Counted from the stretch's first letter, positions 11,037 through 23,541 are shown. The stretch is 64,000 nt of DNA from Canna indica (GCA_034359265.1 CP136891.1:39672001-39736000), one strand, 5' to 3'. Translations and numbers: made by a program. The notes: a model not told the origin generated them from the letters alone.

Positions 11037-11849
11037 AATCGTCGGTCCACCGACCGAGCGACCGAAGGCATTCTACCCATTCCGGGCATCGTTCAGTCAA
11101 CCGATCGATTGACCGAAATGCCTTCTTGTTCTGCCGGTCGACTAGTCAGTCGACCGAACCTGGGCAGGGCAGACTGCTTGGTTAGGCTGGTTTTTCTACT
11201 TGTTTGCTCGTTTCTAGGTTCCGTCTTCGCTAAGTCTACTTATATAATATTTCTTAAATTTAAGTAAATAAATTTAAAACATAAATGTTATAAAAGGATT
11301 ACCCCTCATTTGGATTCAATAAAAATATCTAAAAAATCAAAATCTTTAATAATCAAAATCTAGTTTTTGAGGTCTAGTACAAATTTTCGGAATCTAAAAT
11401 TTTCTGAAGGCTTCCAAAAATTCATTAAAAATTCCTCGTTATCTAGTTTTTACCCAAGGAAAAATTACCGGCATTTTTTGTGTCAAGAAAATGTCTAGGT
11501 CATATAGCCCTCCAATGAGCTCCCTTGGCTTAGTGAATTCCAGGGTCATTTTCTAATTTATCAATTTTTCATGTTTTGGGGTTCGGTTTTGATTTTTGGG
11601 TTCTTATGCATCATCATGAGGATTTACAACATAAACTAGACACCATAGACCTAAACTTTAACTTCCCGAAGAATCTCAAGCATCGACGAGCATCCTTGGC
11701 AATTTCTCTGATTTCTTCAATTTTTCCGATCGAGGATGTCGTGAGCTAAACGATATGGAACCTGAAAGATTTCTCAATGAAATATTAGTTCCATGTTTGC
11801 TATCATCAAAACCGAGATTAAGACCAAGGTAGAAAATCTTAGGCCAACA
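11037..11849 (-). mobile_element. Truncated copia LTR, family H
   Basis: Similar to 1-814 along its length. It ends with CCAACA (11,844-11,849) and abuts RNase H sequence of element B. The other end breaks off inside the GGTCGACCG-type tract at about 11,037 and joins truncated LTR B. The 3' part of the H LTR, the end of LTR B and the integrase region of B are all absent, so the junction is a rearrangement and not a clean insertion. Confidence 0.65.
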
Positions 11850-12020
11850 TGGACTTCCTGCTCAAAGCATCTACCATCACAATTGCTTTCCCGGGATGGT
11901 AAAGGGTCGGGCAATCATAATCCTTCAGGAGATCAAGCTATCTCCTCTGCTTAGGTTCAATTACTTCTGGGTTTCTCAACAAACTTGACTTTCTTCTAAG
12001 TCAGACGGGTCAAAGGTGCC
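11850..12020 (-). pseudogene. RNase H fragment of gypsy element B pol
   Basis: The stretch resembles 16,131-16,610 of element A, which covers the RNase H end of pol, but is shorter. It ends at GTGCC, the site into which element A inserted; the coding sequence resumes at 22,069. Reading across the two flanks gives continuous similarity to pol of A. Too broken to make a protein. Confidence 0.65.
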
Positions 12021-14505
12021 TGTCACACCCCAACTAAGGGTAGTGTGACCGGCCAGGGCCTACATCCTACCCTATAGCCTACTGTCTACACTGACATAAA
12101 GAAACCAGAACATGTCGACAAAAGAAATCTCAACACAAACTTTATTAAAAGTTTTCAACCTTCACAATTTTATGTTTTCAAACCAAAGAAGAAAACCAAC
12201 ATCAGAACAACTGAATGTCTCAGGAATCAAAGTTTTACAAACTTTTTCCAAAATACAACTGTCAGTGCAAAAAAGTAAACAACTACTAGAAACACTGGAC
12301 TATGACTCATGGACGCCGCTACGAGATATGGCACCACAACCCGCCCACCAGCTGCACCATGTCGACAGGTCACAATCACTGCTCATGCTCTATAAAAATA
12401 AGGAAAAAAATTGTGAGTCCACTTGGGACTCAGTGAGCGGTTCTAGCGAACCTCCACATAATCCTCAGTTATTCATGCATGACATATAAGGTAACATAAT
12501 GTATATTCAGGGAGGTAAGCTACTTTTAATGTGACTACTAACCCCATGGGTCATTCTGTAAAAACAGAATATGTGAATCTGCCATCTCGGCCTATCAAGG
12601 CTCCAGCATCCGGCCCCTTGGGTTTACTTATGGTAATAAAAATCTCGGATACAGCTAGCCCTACCATACAAGGTAGAATTATACTGGCCCTCGGCCAAAT
12701 CATATCAAGATGTAAACAAGCAATCCCGGGCCATCGACTAGGATGGTCCACTAGTCTCCGGACATCGTCTAGGGTAAGGATAGCTGGTCCCACCCAACTG
12801 GGGTCTGGCACCTAGCGGGCCCGCTGGCGCACCTCAAGACCCAAACACTGGCCGAGCTAAGCATTCGTCATTTCCGACCTCCACGCTTCTCGGCGGACCA
12901 TCTCAAGCACATCACACAATCAATGTCCTAGGGTTTCCTTATATACCTTTCAGGCCATTGCCCGTATCTGGCCCTAATCCGGACTACAGGCTCAATAATT
13001 TAATGCTGCCCTTTCAAAATGTGTACGCCTAAGAGTTCTAGGATTCCAAAATATTTACTAGAAGTCCTAGAAGTTATATCATCTCCTAGCTAAGTTTTCA
13101 TATATGCTGAGCATCACGCAACGTCCTACATGTTATCTAACATTATACACTACCTTGGGTGAGGAATTCCATGTACCGACCTTGGAATTCCGCCCATGAA
13201 CATTTTAGGAAAGCATGTGTAATCTAATGAAAAGTAAGCATACTTTACAACATCTACTATATATGGCCACAATATTCATACATAACAACTATACATTACC
13301 TTTAGAATTAAGCTCAATAAGAAACAATTTATCTAGCATGGCAAGGTAGCAATGAATTCAATAATGCATGAGATACTAAGCATGGTAAACTAATACATCA
13401 TTTCAAAATTTAAAGATTGAATGAGCTAAGGATGGTCATTAAGATAGCATTCCTACAATCTCATAAAACAATAAATTTACTTACTATGGTTGGTGTTCTT
13501 CTTAAGTATCATCATGCCTCTATAGTTTTAACATTCTAACCATGGAAGTTTCCATCTAAAGCTCACCCTTTCCCTCCCCCTAGGCTTGACCGAGCCTTGA
13601 GCAAGGTGAACCTTGCTCGGCCATGCCTCTTAGGGTAGAAAAGGGAAAGAAGAACTTAGCTACGACCCTAACACTTCATCTCTGATATATCTTAAATTTA
13701 TGTGGACTAATTTACCCCTTCCCCTACCCTCGGCCAAACCCTTCTCATGAGGTTTAGGGTTCATTCGGCCACACCTCGGGGTTCTAGGGAAGACAAACTG
13801 TTTAACACGTGAAATCGACGACGGAGAATGCTCTAATGATAGATTTATGATCATCTAAGGGCTCTACTTCCGTCAAGGGGATTTGGGAAAATTTTGGCAG
13901 GACCTATACCCTTTCCCCATGATTCGGCAGCCCTAAATTGGAGAAAACGATGAGAAAACAAAATGATCCAGCAAGTATTGATACAAGAATCATGTATATA
14001 CAACTACGGAAACTCGATTCGTCGGAAAATCACGAGAAAACACGATCCTATAACCACTAAGGGTTCAGCTACCCGCCTTCCCCATTTCTTCAAATCCAAC
14101 CACTCACCTCGATTGAGGAGGATGAATGATCGGATGACGACAACTTTGAATTTTTCTAGGCGCTGCCTTGTGCGACTCAAAGATGAGTCGCACGACACAA
14201 GGATGAGGGGTTTTAATCCCTCATCAAACCTTCCTTAATGGCCCTAGACTCTTAATCATAACTCAACTATACCTGAGCTCGACTTGGGTTCCGACTCTTC
14301 CCGCAACACGAGTTGACTTAAACTCGATTAAAGTATAAATGCATAAAAGGAAAGAGTCATTTGCCCAATTTAATTGCATACATCATTAGTCGAGTCATAC
14401 CTTTCCACTCGAGGCGATCCTGAGGCTCGACTCGACTATCCCCGAGTCCGGTGCGCTGCACCAAAATAGATTTTTTATATTAGAAAATTTTTCCCGAGTC
14501 TTACA
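12021..14505 (-). repeat. 3' LTR of element A
   Basis: 2485 bp, TG...CA bounded. It lacks about 66 bases present in the other LTR (21,657-21,723); the missing piece is bracketed by CTAG, consistent with a deletion between short direct repeats. Confidence 0.9.
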
Positions 14506-14521
14506 ACCTTCCCCCCTTAAG
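14506..14521 (-). promoter_or_regulatory. Polypurine tract of element A
   Basis: On the minus strand CTTAAGGGGGGAAGGT lies immediately upstream of the 3' LTR start TGTAAGAC. This is the expected plus-strand DNA priming site. Confidence 0.75.
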
Positions 14522-14559
14522 GGAAATTTGTCCATGAAATTACTTGAATAACAAGGACT

Positions 14560-15992
14560 TACCGGCTCTCCGAACAAGGAAGGGTAGCGATCTTTCATGT
14601 CCTGCTCTACCTCCCAAGTGGCCTCTTGCCCGTAATGATGCTCCCATCTGACCTTTACTAGGGGAATTTCTTTGGATCTTAGCTTCCTGATTTGGCGGTC
14701 AAGGATCTCTACCGACCTTTCCTCGAATGAGATGGCCGAATCTACCTCAATAGAAGAGGGCTCAATCACATGTGAATCATTCTTTACATATTTCCGCCAC
14801 ATGGATACATGAAAGATCGGGTGTACTCTGCTCAGGCTAGGAGGTTATGCCAGCTCATAGGCCACCTCGCCCCTCCGCTTAAGAGTGGGAAAAGGCCCAA
14901 TGTACCTGGGGCTCAGCTTTCCCTTCTTCCCAAACCGGTCCACCCCTTTCATAGGAGAGATCTTCAGAAAGACTAAATTGCCCTCGGCGAATTCCAATTC
15001 CTTGGCCTTCTGGTCAACATACATTTTCTGTCGACTTTGGGCCACCAGCAATCTTTCCTTTATGGCCTTCACTTTCTCTACCGCTTCCTCAACCAGATCA
15101 GGGCCCACCATGAGTGATTCCCCACCTCAAACCAACCCACCGGAGACCTACACCACCGCCGATACAAGGCCTCAAAAGGATCCATGCCAATGCTACTGTG
15201 GTAGCTATTGTTGTAGGCGAACTCTATCAGCGGTAGGTGCCTTTCCCAACCGTCGACCATATCTAGGACTCATGCTCTCAGCATGTCCTCCAAAGTTTGT
15301 ATGGTCCTCTCTGATGGCCCGTCAGTCTACGGATGGAAAGCTGTGCTAAAATGCACTTGGGTACCCAAGGCTTCCTGGAAGGACTGCCAAAACCGAGCTG
15401 TGAATTGGGTAACGCGGTCAGATATAATCATCACCGGGGTACCATGGTATGCCACAATCCTATCCAAGAATAGTCGGGTGTACTGTTTCGCAGAGAAGTT
15501 AGTCTTCACTGGTATGAAGTGTGCGATCTTGGTTAACCGGTCCACTACCACCCAAATGGAATCAAAACAGTCGTTTGACTTAGGCAACCCAGTCACTAGA
15601 TCCATGGTGATTTTCTCCCACTTCCACTCGGCCACCTGGAGGTTTTGCAGTAGTCCCGCAGGCTTAAGGTGTTCGGCCTTCACCTATTGACAGACCAGAC
15701 ATTTGAACACAAACTCTGCTACCTCTCTTTTCATACCCTTCCACCAGTAATGCTGCCTTAAATCCCGGTACATCTTGGTGGCCCCCGGATGCATCGTATA
15801 TGTGGAACGATGACCCAGTTCCAGGACTTGCCTGCGCACCTCAGCCATATCTGGCACTACGATCCGATCTTTGAACCTCAGTACACCCTCTAAGTCCAAC
15901 CTGAAACCATTTTCTGCAACGCCTCTTTGCACCAGATCCTTAGTCAGCGCACAAAAGGCATCCTCCCCCTGCGCAGCACGCAGCATGTCCAT
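14560..15992 (-). pseudogene. Integrase and chromodomain-like tail of element A
   Basis: Integrase joins the retrotransposon DNA into the chromosome. From the right, a zinc-binding HHCC-type segment (HRSTYTMHPGATKMYRDL... CLVC) is followed by the core with WVVVDRLTKIAHFIPVK and HFSTAFHP, then a C-terminal segment with SPRYIGPF and a final domain containing VRWEHHYGQEATWE. That last motif is typical of Tekay/Del chromoviruses and targets heterochromatin in the family. Breaks: TAG stops at 15,684-15,686 and 15,327-15,329, a stop near 15,270, and a one-base loss in a G run near 15,120. The 15,992 boundary with RNase H is also a one-base deletion. Confidence 0.85.
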
Positions 15993-17600
15993 CAGCGTGG
16001 ACTGTACCGCAGGTGAGCCACCAGGGCACCTGAAGCTGACACTGATAAGGTTGTACCCTCATCTAGGCACAATGCCAACTCTCGAGCTAGAGGCCTCCTC
16101 TTAACTTCCAAATGAGCCAAACTTCCCATGGACTTTCTGCTCAGAGCATCTGCTACCACATTTACTTTCCCCGGATGATACATAATGATGCAATCATAAT
16201 CCTTTAGGAGCTCTATCCACCTCCTCTGCCTGAGGTTCAACTCCTTTTGGGTAAGAAAGTACTGGAGGCTCTTGTGATCCATGTAGATCTCGCAAGTCTC
16301 CCCATACAGGTAGTGCCGCCAGAGCTTCAGTGCAAAGACCGTTGTCGCTAGCTCTAGGTCATGCGTCGGATAGTTCTTCTCATGAACTTTCAGCTGGCGG
16401 GATGCATAAGCTATGACTCTACCAAACTGCATCAGGACGCAGTCCAGGCCAACCCGAGAGGCATCACAGAAGACTACAAACCCTCCTGAGTCAGAAGGTA
16501 CAGCCAACACGGGTGCAGATGTCAAACATGCCTTGAGCTTCTGAAAGCTCGCCTCGCATTTGTCATCCCAAATGAACCTAACCTTTTTCTGGGTCAGCCG
16601 AGTCAAAGGGGTTGTAATTCTGGAGAAGTTCTCCACAAACTTCCGAAAGTACCCGTCCAAACCAAGTAAACTATGGATCTCAGTCACGCTGGTCGGCCAT
16701 TTCCAGTTCTGCACCACTTCTATCTTGGCAAGATCTACCCTTATCCCTTCCTTGGACACTACATGGCCCAAGAACCCTACACTTTCCAACCAAAATTCAC
16801 ACTTGGCAAATTTTGCAAACAAGCGGTGCTCTCTGAGGGTTTCCAAGACCATTCTCGGGTGCTTAGAGTGCTCTTCCTCACTCTTGGAGTAAACCAGAAT
16901 GTCGTCAATGAATACGATCACAAAGCTGTCCAGGTACTCCTTAAATATCCTATTCATTTGGTCCATGAAAGCATCAGGTGCATTGGTTAGGCCAAAGGAC
17001 ATCACTAGGAACTCATAGTGACTGTAGCGAGTCCTAAAGGCCGTCTTAGGCACATCGCAGATCGGGATTCTCAGCTGATGGTATCCGGACCTTAGATCTA
17101 TCTTTGAAAACCATTGTGCCCCCTGCAGCTAGTCAAACAGATCGTCTATCCTCGGTAGTGGGTAGCGATCTTGATGGTCACCTTGTTCAACTGCCTATAG
17201 TCGATGCACATGCGCATCAACCCATCCTTCTTCTTCACAAAGAGAACCGGGGCACCCTAGGGTGACACGCTCGGCCGGATGAAACCTAGGTCTAGCATTT
17301 CCTGCAATTGCACCTTTAACTCCCTGAGTTCGGCCGGTGCCATCCTATAAGGTGGAATGGAAATTGGTTTCACCCAGGGCTACAGGTCAATGCAAAAATT
17401 AACTTCCCTTCTGGGCGGCAATCCCGACAATTCCTCAGGAAACACATCAAGGAATTCACAGACCACTGGGGTTCCGCTGACATTCCTTGCCTCACCCTTT
17501 CCTCCTCAGCCATAGATACAAAGGCCAAGAAGGATTGGCAGCCGCCCCTAAGCAGCTTACAAGCCTTTAGGGCTAAGATGACCTCTATCGGCTTGCTACC
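15992..17600 (-). pseudogene. Reverse transcriptase and RNase H of element A
   Basis: The enzyme copies element RNA into DNA. Recognisable motifs are [16 protein letters not shown], the catalytic FIDD box in [14 protein letters not shown], the GFLGHVVS segment, and RNase H motifs [22 protein letters not shown] and [15 protein letters not shown]. The N-terminal part is cut by TAG stops at 17,380-17,382, 17,257-17,259 and 17,129-17,131. The remaining uninterrupted stretch of 353 codons (17,053-15,992) covers the catalytic box and RNase H. The frame is lost at 15,992 by loss of one G. Confidence 0.9.
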
Positions 17601-17609
17601 TCCCTCCCC

Positions 17610-18098
17610 TTAGAAGGTGAATTGTGGCAGCCCAAGCTTATTAAACATAACTGTTTTAGCTCTACAATCCAACATCGTAAAGTGCTCTGCCAACCAGTCC
17701 ATGCCAAGCATGACATCAAGCTCAAGAGTGGGTAGGAGTGTCAAACCCGCACTCAGCACATGGTCACAGATGAGCACTTCACTGCCTTGATATATTGAAT
17801 TTGCTAGGATTGCATCGCCCGTAGGCGTTGATACTATCAATGGCCCGTCGAGCGTGGAGGGTGCCATTGGCAATTTCGCAGCAAATATGACAGACACAAA
17901 TGAGTGCATGGCACCCGGATCAAATAAAATATATGTTGCAGACGAACATACTAAAATAGTACCTGCCACCATTGCTTTGGATGCCTCTGCCCCATCACGG
18001 TTCATAGCATATACCCGTACAGGCGGCCTCTCTGAATAATTGGTCTGCGGCCCCTTATTCTGTGTATGTACCCGGTGAGCTACTGATCCCACGGACAT
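17610..18098 (-). pseudogene. Retropepsin-like protease region of element A
   Basis: An aspartic protease domain that matures gag-pol. The active-site segment reads YILFDPGAMHSFVS, where the family has D-S/T-G, so the second residue is changed to Pro. A later LDVMLGMDWL motif is conserved and typical of Tekay proteases. The stretch is open for 162 codons between stops and joins RT downstream in the same polyprotein. Confidence 0.8.
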
Positions 18099-18139
18099 AG
18101 GTGCCTTTCTCCAAGACTGCTCAGGCTTCTGACCAGTTC

Positions 18140-19300
18140 CCTCAGAACAGTCCTTCTTGAAGTGTTCGACTCGGCCGTACTTGAAGCAAGCATTCGTGCG
18201 GCTAAGGCAGGACCCCTAGTGCCTCCGACTACAGCTGCCAGACTGTGGTGCCTCAGATCTCTGAGAACCTCCTCCTGACACTGTCGGCCTCACTGACCCG
18301 GTCCTTGGGCCCCCACGACCCGATTGCCATTTTGCCCTCGACTTTGCTGATGGTCTGCCGCGGTCATTGCCCCCTCAGAGTGCCAAGGCCGATTGTTAGA
18401 ACCTTGCGACCGAGACTTCTTCTTAGCTGGCCCGTCATTCCTCTCAAATGGCACCAAGGCTTCTTTTCGCAGGGCTTCATCCACTACCCGAGCCAGAGTA
18501 GAATCCTCAGTGTAGTGGATAGGCCTGCCAATCTGTGGCCTCAGACCTGCCACGAACCTCTTGACCCTGGCGGTCTCAGATGCCACTAGGGTTGGATGGT
18601 ACTTTGAGAGACGGTTGAACTTCATCACATATTCTGATATTGACATGCCTCCAGACTGGCGCAGCATCTCAAAATCACGGGTGCGCTAGTCGCGAACACT
18701 CTTGGGTAGGTACTGCTCCTCCACAGCCGCCCTGAATTCCTCCCACGTGGGAGGTGGTGCGCCAGCTGCCCTGCAGTCCCTCCAAGTGTGTAGCCAGACC
18801 TTTGCCGGTCCCCTCATCTGAAGACTGACCATACGAGCAGCTGCCTCTGACGAACACCCCAACTCCATGCATAACTCGTAGCAATCCCCCAAGAATTCAG
18901 TCACTTCTTCTTGATGATCTGTTCCGGTGAACTCCGGTGGCTTCAGTGTGATGAAATCGGCATAGGTTGGGGCCCGTGGAGTTCTGACCACGGCTCCTGT
19001 CGCCTCTTCCACTTCTGGTACTACTAGAACTATGGGTACTGGCTGTGGCGGTGGCTGCTGAGGCTGCTGCTACTGCTGCTGCATCTGCTACCTCAGTTCC
19101 TACTCCTTAAGGAGCGCCTCAGTTAACTGATTCACCTGAGCCTGCAGTTTAGAAACCGCTGACTCTTGCCCCTGACACTCAGACGGCTCCCTATCTCTGC
19201 CCCGGACCCGGCCTCGGCCTCTACCTCGGCCTCGCCCCCGGCCTCGATTTTCTGTCGAGTTACTGTCACTACCGCTCAAAGCAGCATTTGGAACCTCCAT
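18140..19300 (-). pseudogene. Gag of element A
   Basis: The nucleocapsid/capsid region starts at the ATG at 19,300. The N-terminus is Arg-Gly rich, followed by a Gln-rich linker and a retrotransposon gag domain with PPEFTGTDHQEEVTEFLGDC, then SISEYVMKFNRLSKYHP. A zinc knuckle CFKYGRVEHFKKDC near 18,150-18,200 has Tyr in place of the second Cys. TAG stops at 19,100-19,102, 19,088-19,090, 19,070-19,072, 18,686-18,688 and 18,216-18,218 break the frame. No start other than 19,300 is needed. Confidence 0.85.
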
Positions 19301-19501
19301 TGCACTATCATAGAAAGAAAAAGAGGTTGCCTGTCACATAATAAATTCTTAACGAAAACTCTTTAAACTTACTTACCACATGGTGCGTTGAGTGCAAGAG
19401 TGGTCGCCCAATCTCATAGCATAACTATACCGTATGTCGACACGCTAGCATATGTCTCATACGGTACCCAACACTGAGTCATAGACAAGACCTAAACTAG
19501 T

Positions 19502-19513
19502 GCTCTGATACCA
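19502..19513 (-). promoter_or_regulatory. Primer-binding site of element A
   Basis: On the minus strand TGGTATCAGAGC, complementary to the 3' end of initiator tRNA-Met, lies four bases after the 5' LTR. Confidence 0.9.
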
Positions 19514-19517
19514 ACTT

Positions 19518-22068
19518 TGTCACACCCCAACTAAGGGTAGTGTGACCGGCCAGGGCCTACATCCTACCCTGTAGCCACTGTCTACACTGACATAAAGAAA
19601 CCAGAACATGTCGACAAAAGAAATCTCAACACAAACTTTATTATAAGTTTTCAAAGTTAACAATTTTATGTTTTCAAACCAAAGAATAAAACCAACATCA
19701 CAACAACTGAACGTCTCAAGAATCAAAGTTTTACAAACTTTTTCCAAAATACAACTGTCAGTGCAAAAAAGTAAACAACTACTAGAAACACTGGACTATG
19801 ACTCATGGACGCCACTACGAGATATGGCACCAGCACCCGCCCACTAGCTGCACCATGTCGACAGGTCACAATCACTGCTCAAGCTCTACAAAAATAAGGA
19901 AACAAACTGTGAGTCCGCTTGGGACTTAGTGAGCGGTTCTAGCGAACCTCCACATAATCCTCAGTTATTCATGCCTGATATATAAGGCAACATAATGTAT
20001 ATTCAGGGAGGTAAGCTACTTTTAATGTGACTACTAACCCCATGGGTCATTCTGTATAAACCGAATATGTGAAAATCTGCCATCTCGGCCTATCAAGCCT
20101 CCGACATCCGGCCCCTTGGGCCTACTTATGGTAATAAAAATCCCGACTACAGCCGGCCCTACCATACAAGGTAGAATCATACTGGCCGCCGGTCACATCA
20201 TATCAAGATGTAAACAAGCAATCCCGGGCCATCGACTAGGATGGTCCACTAGTCTCTGGACACCGTTTGAGGTAAGGATAGCTAGTCCCACCCAACTGGG
20301 GTCTGGCACCTAGCGGGCTCGCTGGCGCACCTCAAGACCCAAACACTAGCCGAGCTAAGCATTCGTCATTTCCGACCTCCACGCTTCTCGGCGGACCATC
20401 TCAAGCACATCACACAATCAATGTCCTAGGTTTTCCTTATATACCTTTCGGGCCATTGCCCGTATTTGGCCCTAATCCGGGCTACAGGTCAACAATTTAA
20501 TGTTGCCCTTTCAAAATGTGTACGCCTAAGAGTTATAGGTTTCCAAAATATTTACTAGAAGTCCTAGAAGTTATATCATCTCCTAGCTAAGTTTCCATAT
20601 ATGCTGAGCATCACGCAACGTCCTACATGTTATCTAACATTATACACTACCTTGGGTGAGGAATTCCATGTACCGACCTTGGAATTCCGCCCATGAACAT
20701 TTTAGGACAGCATGTGTAATCTAAAGAAAAGTAAGCATATTTTACAACATCTACTATATATGGCCACAATATTCATACATAACAACTATACATTACCTTT
20801 AGAATTAAGCTCAATAAGAAACAATTTATCTAGCATGGCAAGGTAGCAATGAATTCAATAATGCATGAGATACTAAGCATGGTAAACTAATACATCATTT
20901 CAAAATTTAAAGATTGAATGAGCTAAGGATGGTCATTAAGACAGCATTCCTACAATCTCATAAAACAATAAATTTACTTACTATGGTTGGTGTTCTTCTT
21001 AAGTATCATCATGCCTCTATAGTTTTAACATTCTAACCATGGAAGTTTCCATCTAAAGCTCACCCTTTCCCTCCCCCTAGGCTTGACCGAGCCTTGAGCA
21101 AGGTGAACCTTGCTCGGCCATGCCTCTTAGGGTAGAAAAGGGAAAGAAGAACTTAGCTATGACCCTAACTCTTCGTCTCCGATATATCTTAAATTCATGT
21201 GGACTGATTTACCCCTTCCCCTACCCTTGGCCAAACCCTTCTCATGAGGTTTAGGGTTCATTCGGCCACACCTAGGGGTTCTAGGGAAGACAAACTATTT
21301 AACACGTGAAATCGACGACGGAGAATGCTTTAATGATATATTTATGATCATCTAAGGGCTCTACTTCCGTCAAGGGGATTGGGGAAAATTTTGGCATGAC
21401 CTATCCCCTTTCCCCGTGATTTGGCAGCCCTAGATTGGAGAAAACGATGAGAAAACAAAACGATCCGGCAAGTATTCATACAAGAATCATGTATATACAA
21501 CTACGGAAACTTGATTCGTCGAAAAATCGCAAGAAAACACGATCCTATCACCACTAAGGGTTCGGCTACCCGCCTTCCCCATTTCTTCAAATCCAACCAC
21601 TCACCTCGATTGAGGAGGATGAATGATCGGATGACGACAACTTTGAATTTTTCTAGCGACGGCATGAAATCCCGGATCGACCAAAATCCCCTTCCTCCTT
21701 GCTTCTTCTCCCCTCTCTCCTAGGCGCTGCCTTGTGCGACTCAAAGATGAGTCGCACGACACAAGGATGAGGGGTTTTAATCCCTCATCAAACCTTCCTT
21801 AATGGCCCTAGACTCTTAATCATAACTCGACTATACCTGAGCTCGACTTGGGTTCCGACTCTTCCCGCAACACGAGTTGACTTAAACTCGATTAAAGTAT
21901 AAATGCATAAAAGGAAAGAGTCATTTGCCCAATTTAATTGCATACATCATTAGTCGAGTCATACCTTTTCACTCGAGGCAATCCTGAGGCTCGACTCGAC
22001 TATCCTCGGGTCCGGCGCGCTGCACCAAAACATATTTTTATATTAGGAAATTTTTCCTGGGTCTTACA
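19518..22068 (-). repeat. 5' LTR of element A
   Basis: 2551 bp, the longer of the pair and the likely ancestral form around 21,657-21,723. Differences from the 3' LTR are otherwise scattered single substitutions and small indels. The short open frames inside have counterparts in both LTRs and no domain. Confidence 0.9.
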
Positions 22069-23137
22069 GTGCCGCAATCCTGGAGAAGTTTTCCATAAAC
22101 TTCCTGTAATAGCCGGCCAGCACCAAAACACTACGAATCTCCGTCACACTGGTTGGCCGCTCCAAGTTCTGAACTGCCTCCACCTTCACGGGGTCTACTC
22201 TCACCCCTTCTCTTGACACCACATGACCCAAAAACCATCCTGAGAATTTGGCAAACAACCGATGCCTCCTGAGAGTCTCTATAACCATCTTCAGATGCTC
22301 ACAGTGCTCCTCCCTGCTCCTGGAGTAAACTAGAATACCATCTGTGAAGATGATGATGAACCTATCAAGATACTCCTTGAACACTTGGTTCATCATGTCC
22401 ATAAAAGCTGCCGGTGCATTCGTCAGCCCGAAGGACATGACCAAGAACTCAAAGTGGTCATATCTCATCCTGAAGGTTGTCTTAGGCACGTCTCGGTCCC
22501 GGATTCTCAACTGATGATATCCAGATCTCTGGTCGATTTTGGAGAACCACTGTGCCCCCTAAAGCTGATCAAATAGGTCGTAAATCCTGGGCAGCGGGTA
22601 ATGATTCTTCACAGTCACCTTGTTAAGCTGTCGATAATCAATGTACATGTGCATAGACCTGTCTTTCTTCTTCACGTAGAGCACTAGAGCGCCCCACGAT
22701 GATACACTCGGGCGAATAAAGCCAAGGTCCAACAATTCCTACAACTGCGACTTCAGTTCTCTTAGTTCAGCCGGTATCATCCGATACTAGGGAATGGAAA
22801 TTGACTTCACCTCAGGCTGTAAGTCGATGGAAAACTCAATCTCTCTATTTGGTAGTAGCCCCGAAAGCTCCTCGGGAAACACATCAGGGAACTCGCAAAC
22901 CACATGCGTTCCCTCAACACTACAAGCCGCCCCCTTATCCTCTTCTACCATTGACACGAAAGCCAGGAAATATTGACATCCACCCAAAAGCAACTTGCGA
23001 GCCTTTAGAGTTGAAATGACCCCCATAGACTCCCTTCCCTCCCATCTCTCTGGAAGGTAAACTACGGTAGCTCGGGCTTGCTGAAGGTAACAGCCTTTGC
23101 CCTGTAGTCCACCGACACGTAATGAGCTACTAGCCAA
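22069..23137 (-). pseudogene. Reverse transcriptase region of gypsy element B
   Basis: This continues pol of element B from the left flank of element A. It shows [17 protein letters not shown], the polymerase box as [12 protein letters not shown] (the family has an Asp-Asp pair; here D-G), and [16 protein letters not shown]. Upstream, ELSGLLPNREIEFSIDL marks the protease-RT linker. Several stops and a frameshift separate 22,510 from 22,787. The mutated catalytic pair and the split by element A show that B is dead. Confidence 0.8.
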
Positions 23138-23226
23138 TCGATCCCCTGAAACACATCCAGCTCTAGCATCAGCAGAAGTGTCAATTCAGCCACCAACACG
23201 TGCCCACAAATGGACACGTCACAGTC

Positions 23227-23541
23227 TCAAAAGACTGAGTCGGCTATAATAGCCTCGTCCGTAGGCGTCGACACCACAAAAGGCGTATCAAGCAGACTAG
23301 GCTGCCTTCCCAACTTTGACGCAAACTCAGCTGACATAAATAAGTGTGTACCACCCGGAGCAAACAATACAGATGCTGCGAAAGAACAAATAGTAAGAGT
23401 ACCTGTAACCACAATCTTCGACACCTCAGCGCCGTCCCAAGTCATGGTGAATACCTGTGCCGGAAGTTTCTCAGAACCACTGTCTCGCTGCCCTCTACCC
23501 TGCACTTGAATCCTCTGAGCTACTGAACCAATTGATATCAA
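23227..23541 (-). pseudogene. Protease remnant of element B
   Basis: The segment CSFAASVLFAPGGTHLFMS aligns with the active site of Tekay-type proteases, but the catalytic Asp is replaced by Ala. It is open for 104 codons only. Confidence 0.65.

Larger units (their letters stand above)
12021..22068 (-). mobile_element. Gypsy element A (Tekay/Del chromovirus), both LTRs present
   Basis: Ends are TGTCACACCCC and GGGTCTTACA, with a perfect TSD GTGCC (12,016-12,020 and 22,069-22,073). Two long, visibly similar LTRs flank an internal region in the order gag, protease, reverse transcriptase, RNase H, integrase, chromodomain-like tail on the minus strand. The primer-binding site matches initiator tRNA-Met, and a polypurine tract abuts the 3' LTR. 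The high LTR similarity suggests this is among the younger insertions in the tower. Many TAG stops and at least two single-base deletions make it non-autonomous now. Confidence 0.92.

Noticed and set aside
12112..12815. Open frames repeated at both ends of element A
   Set aside because: They occur inside the LTRs, differ in length between the two LTR copies and have no recognisable domain.
19502..19513. tRNA-like sequence matching initiator tRNA-Met
   Set aside because: Only a 12-base complement to the tRNA 3' end, in the position of a primer-binding site; not a tRNA gene.
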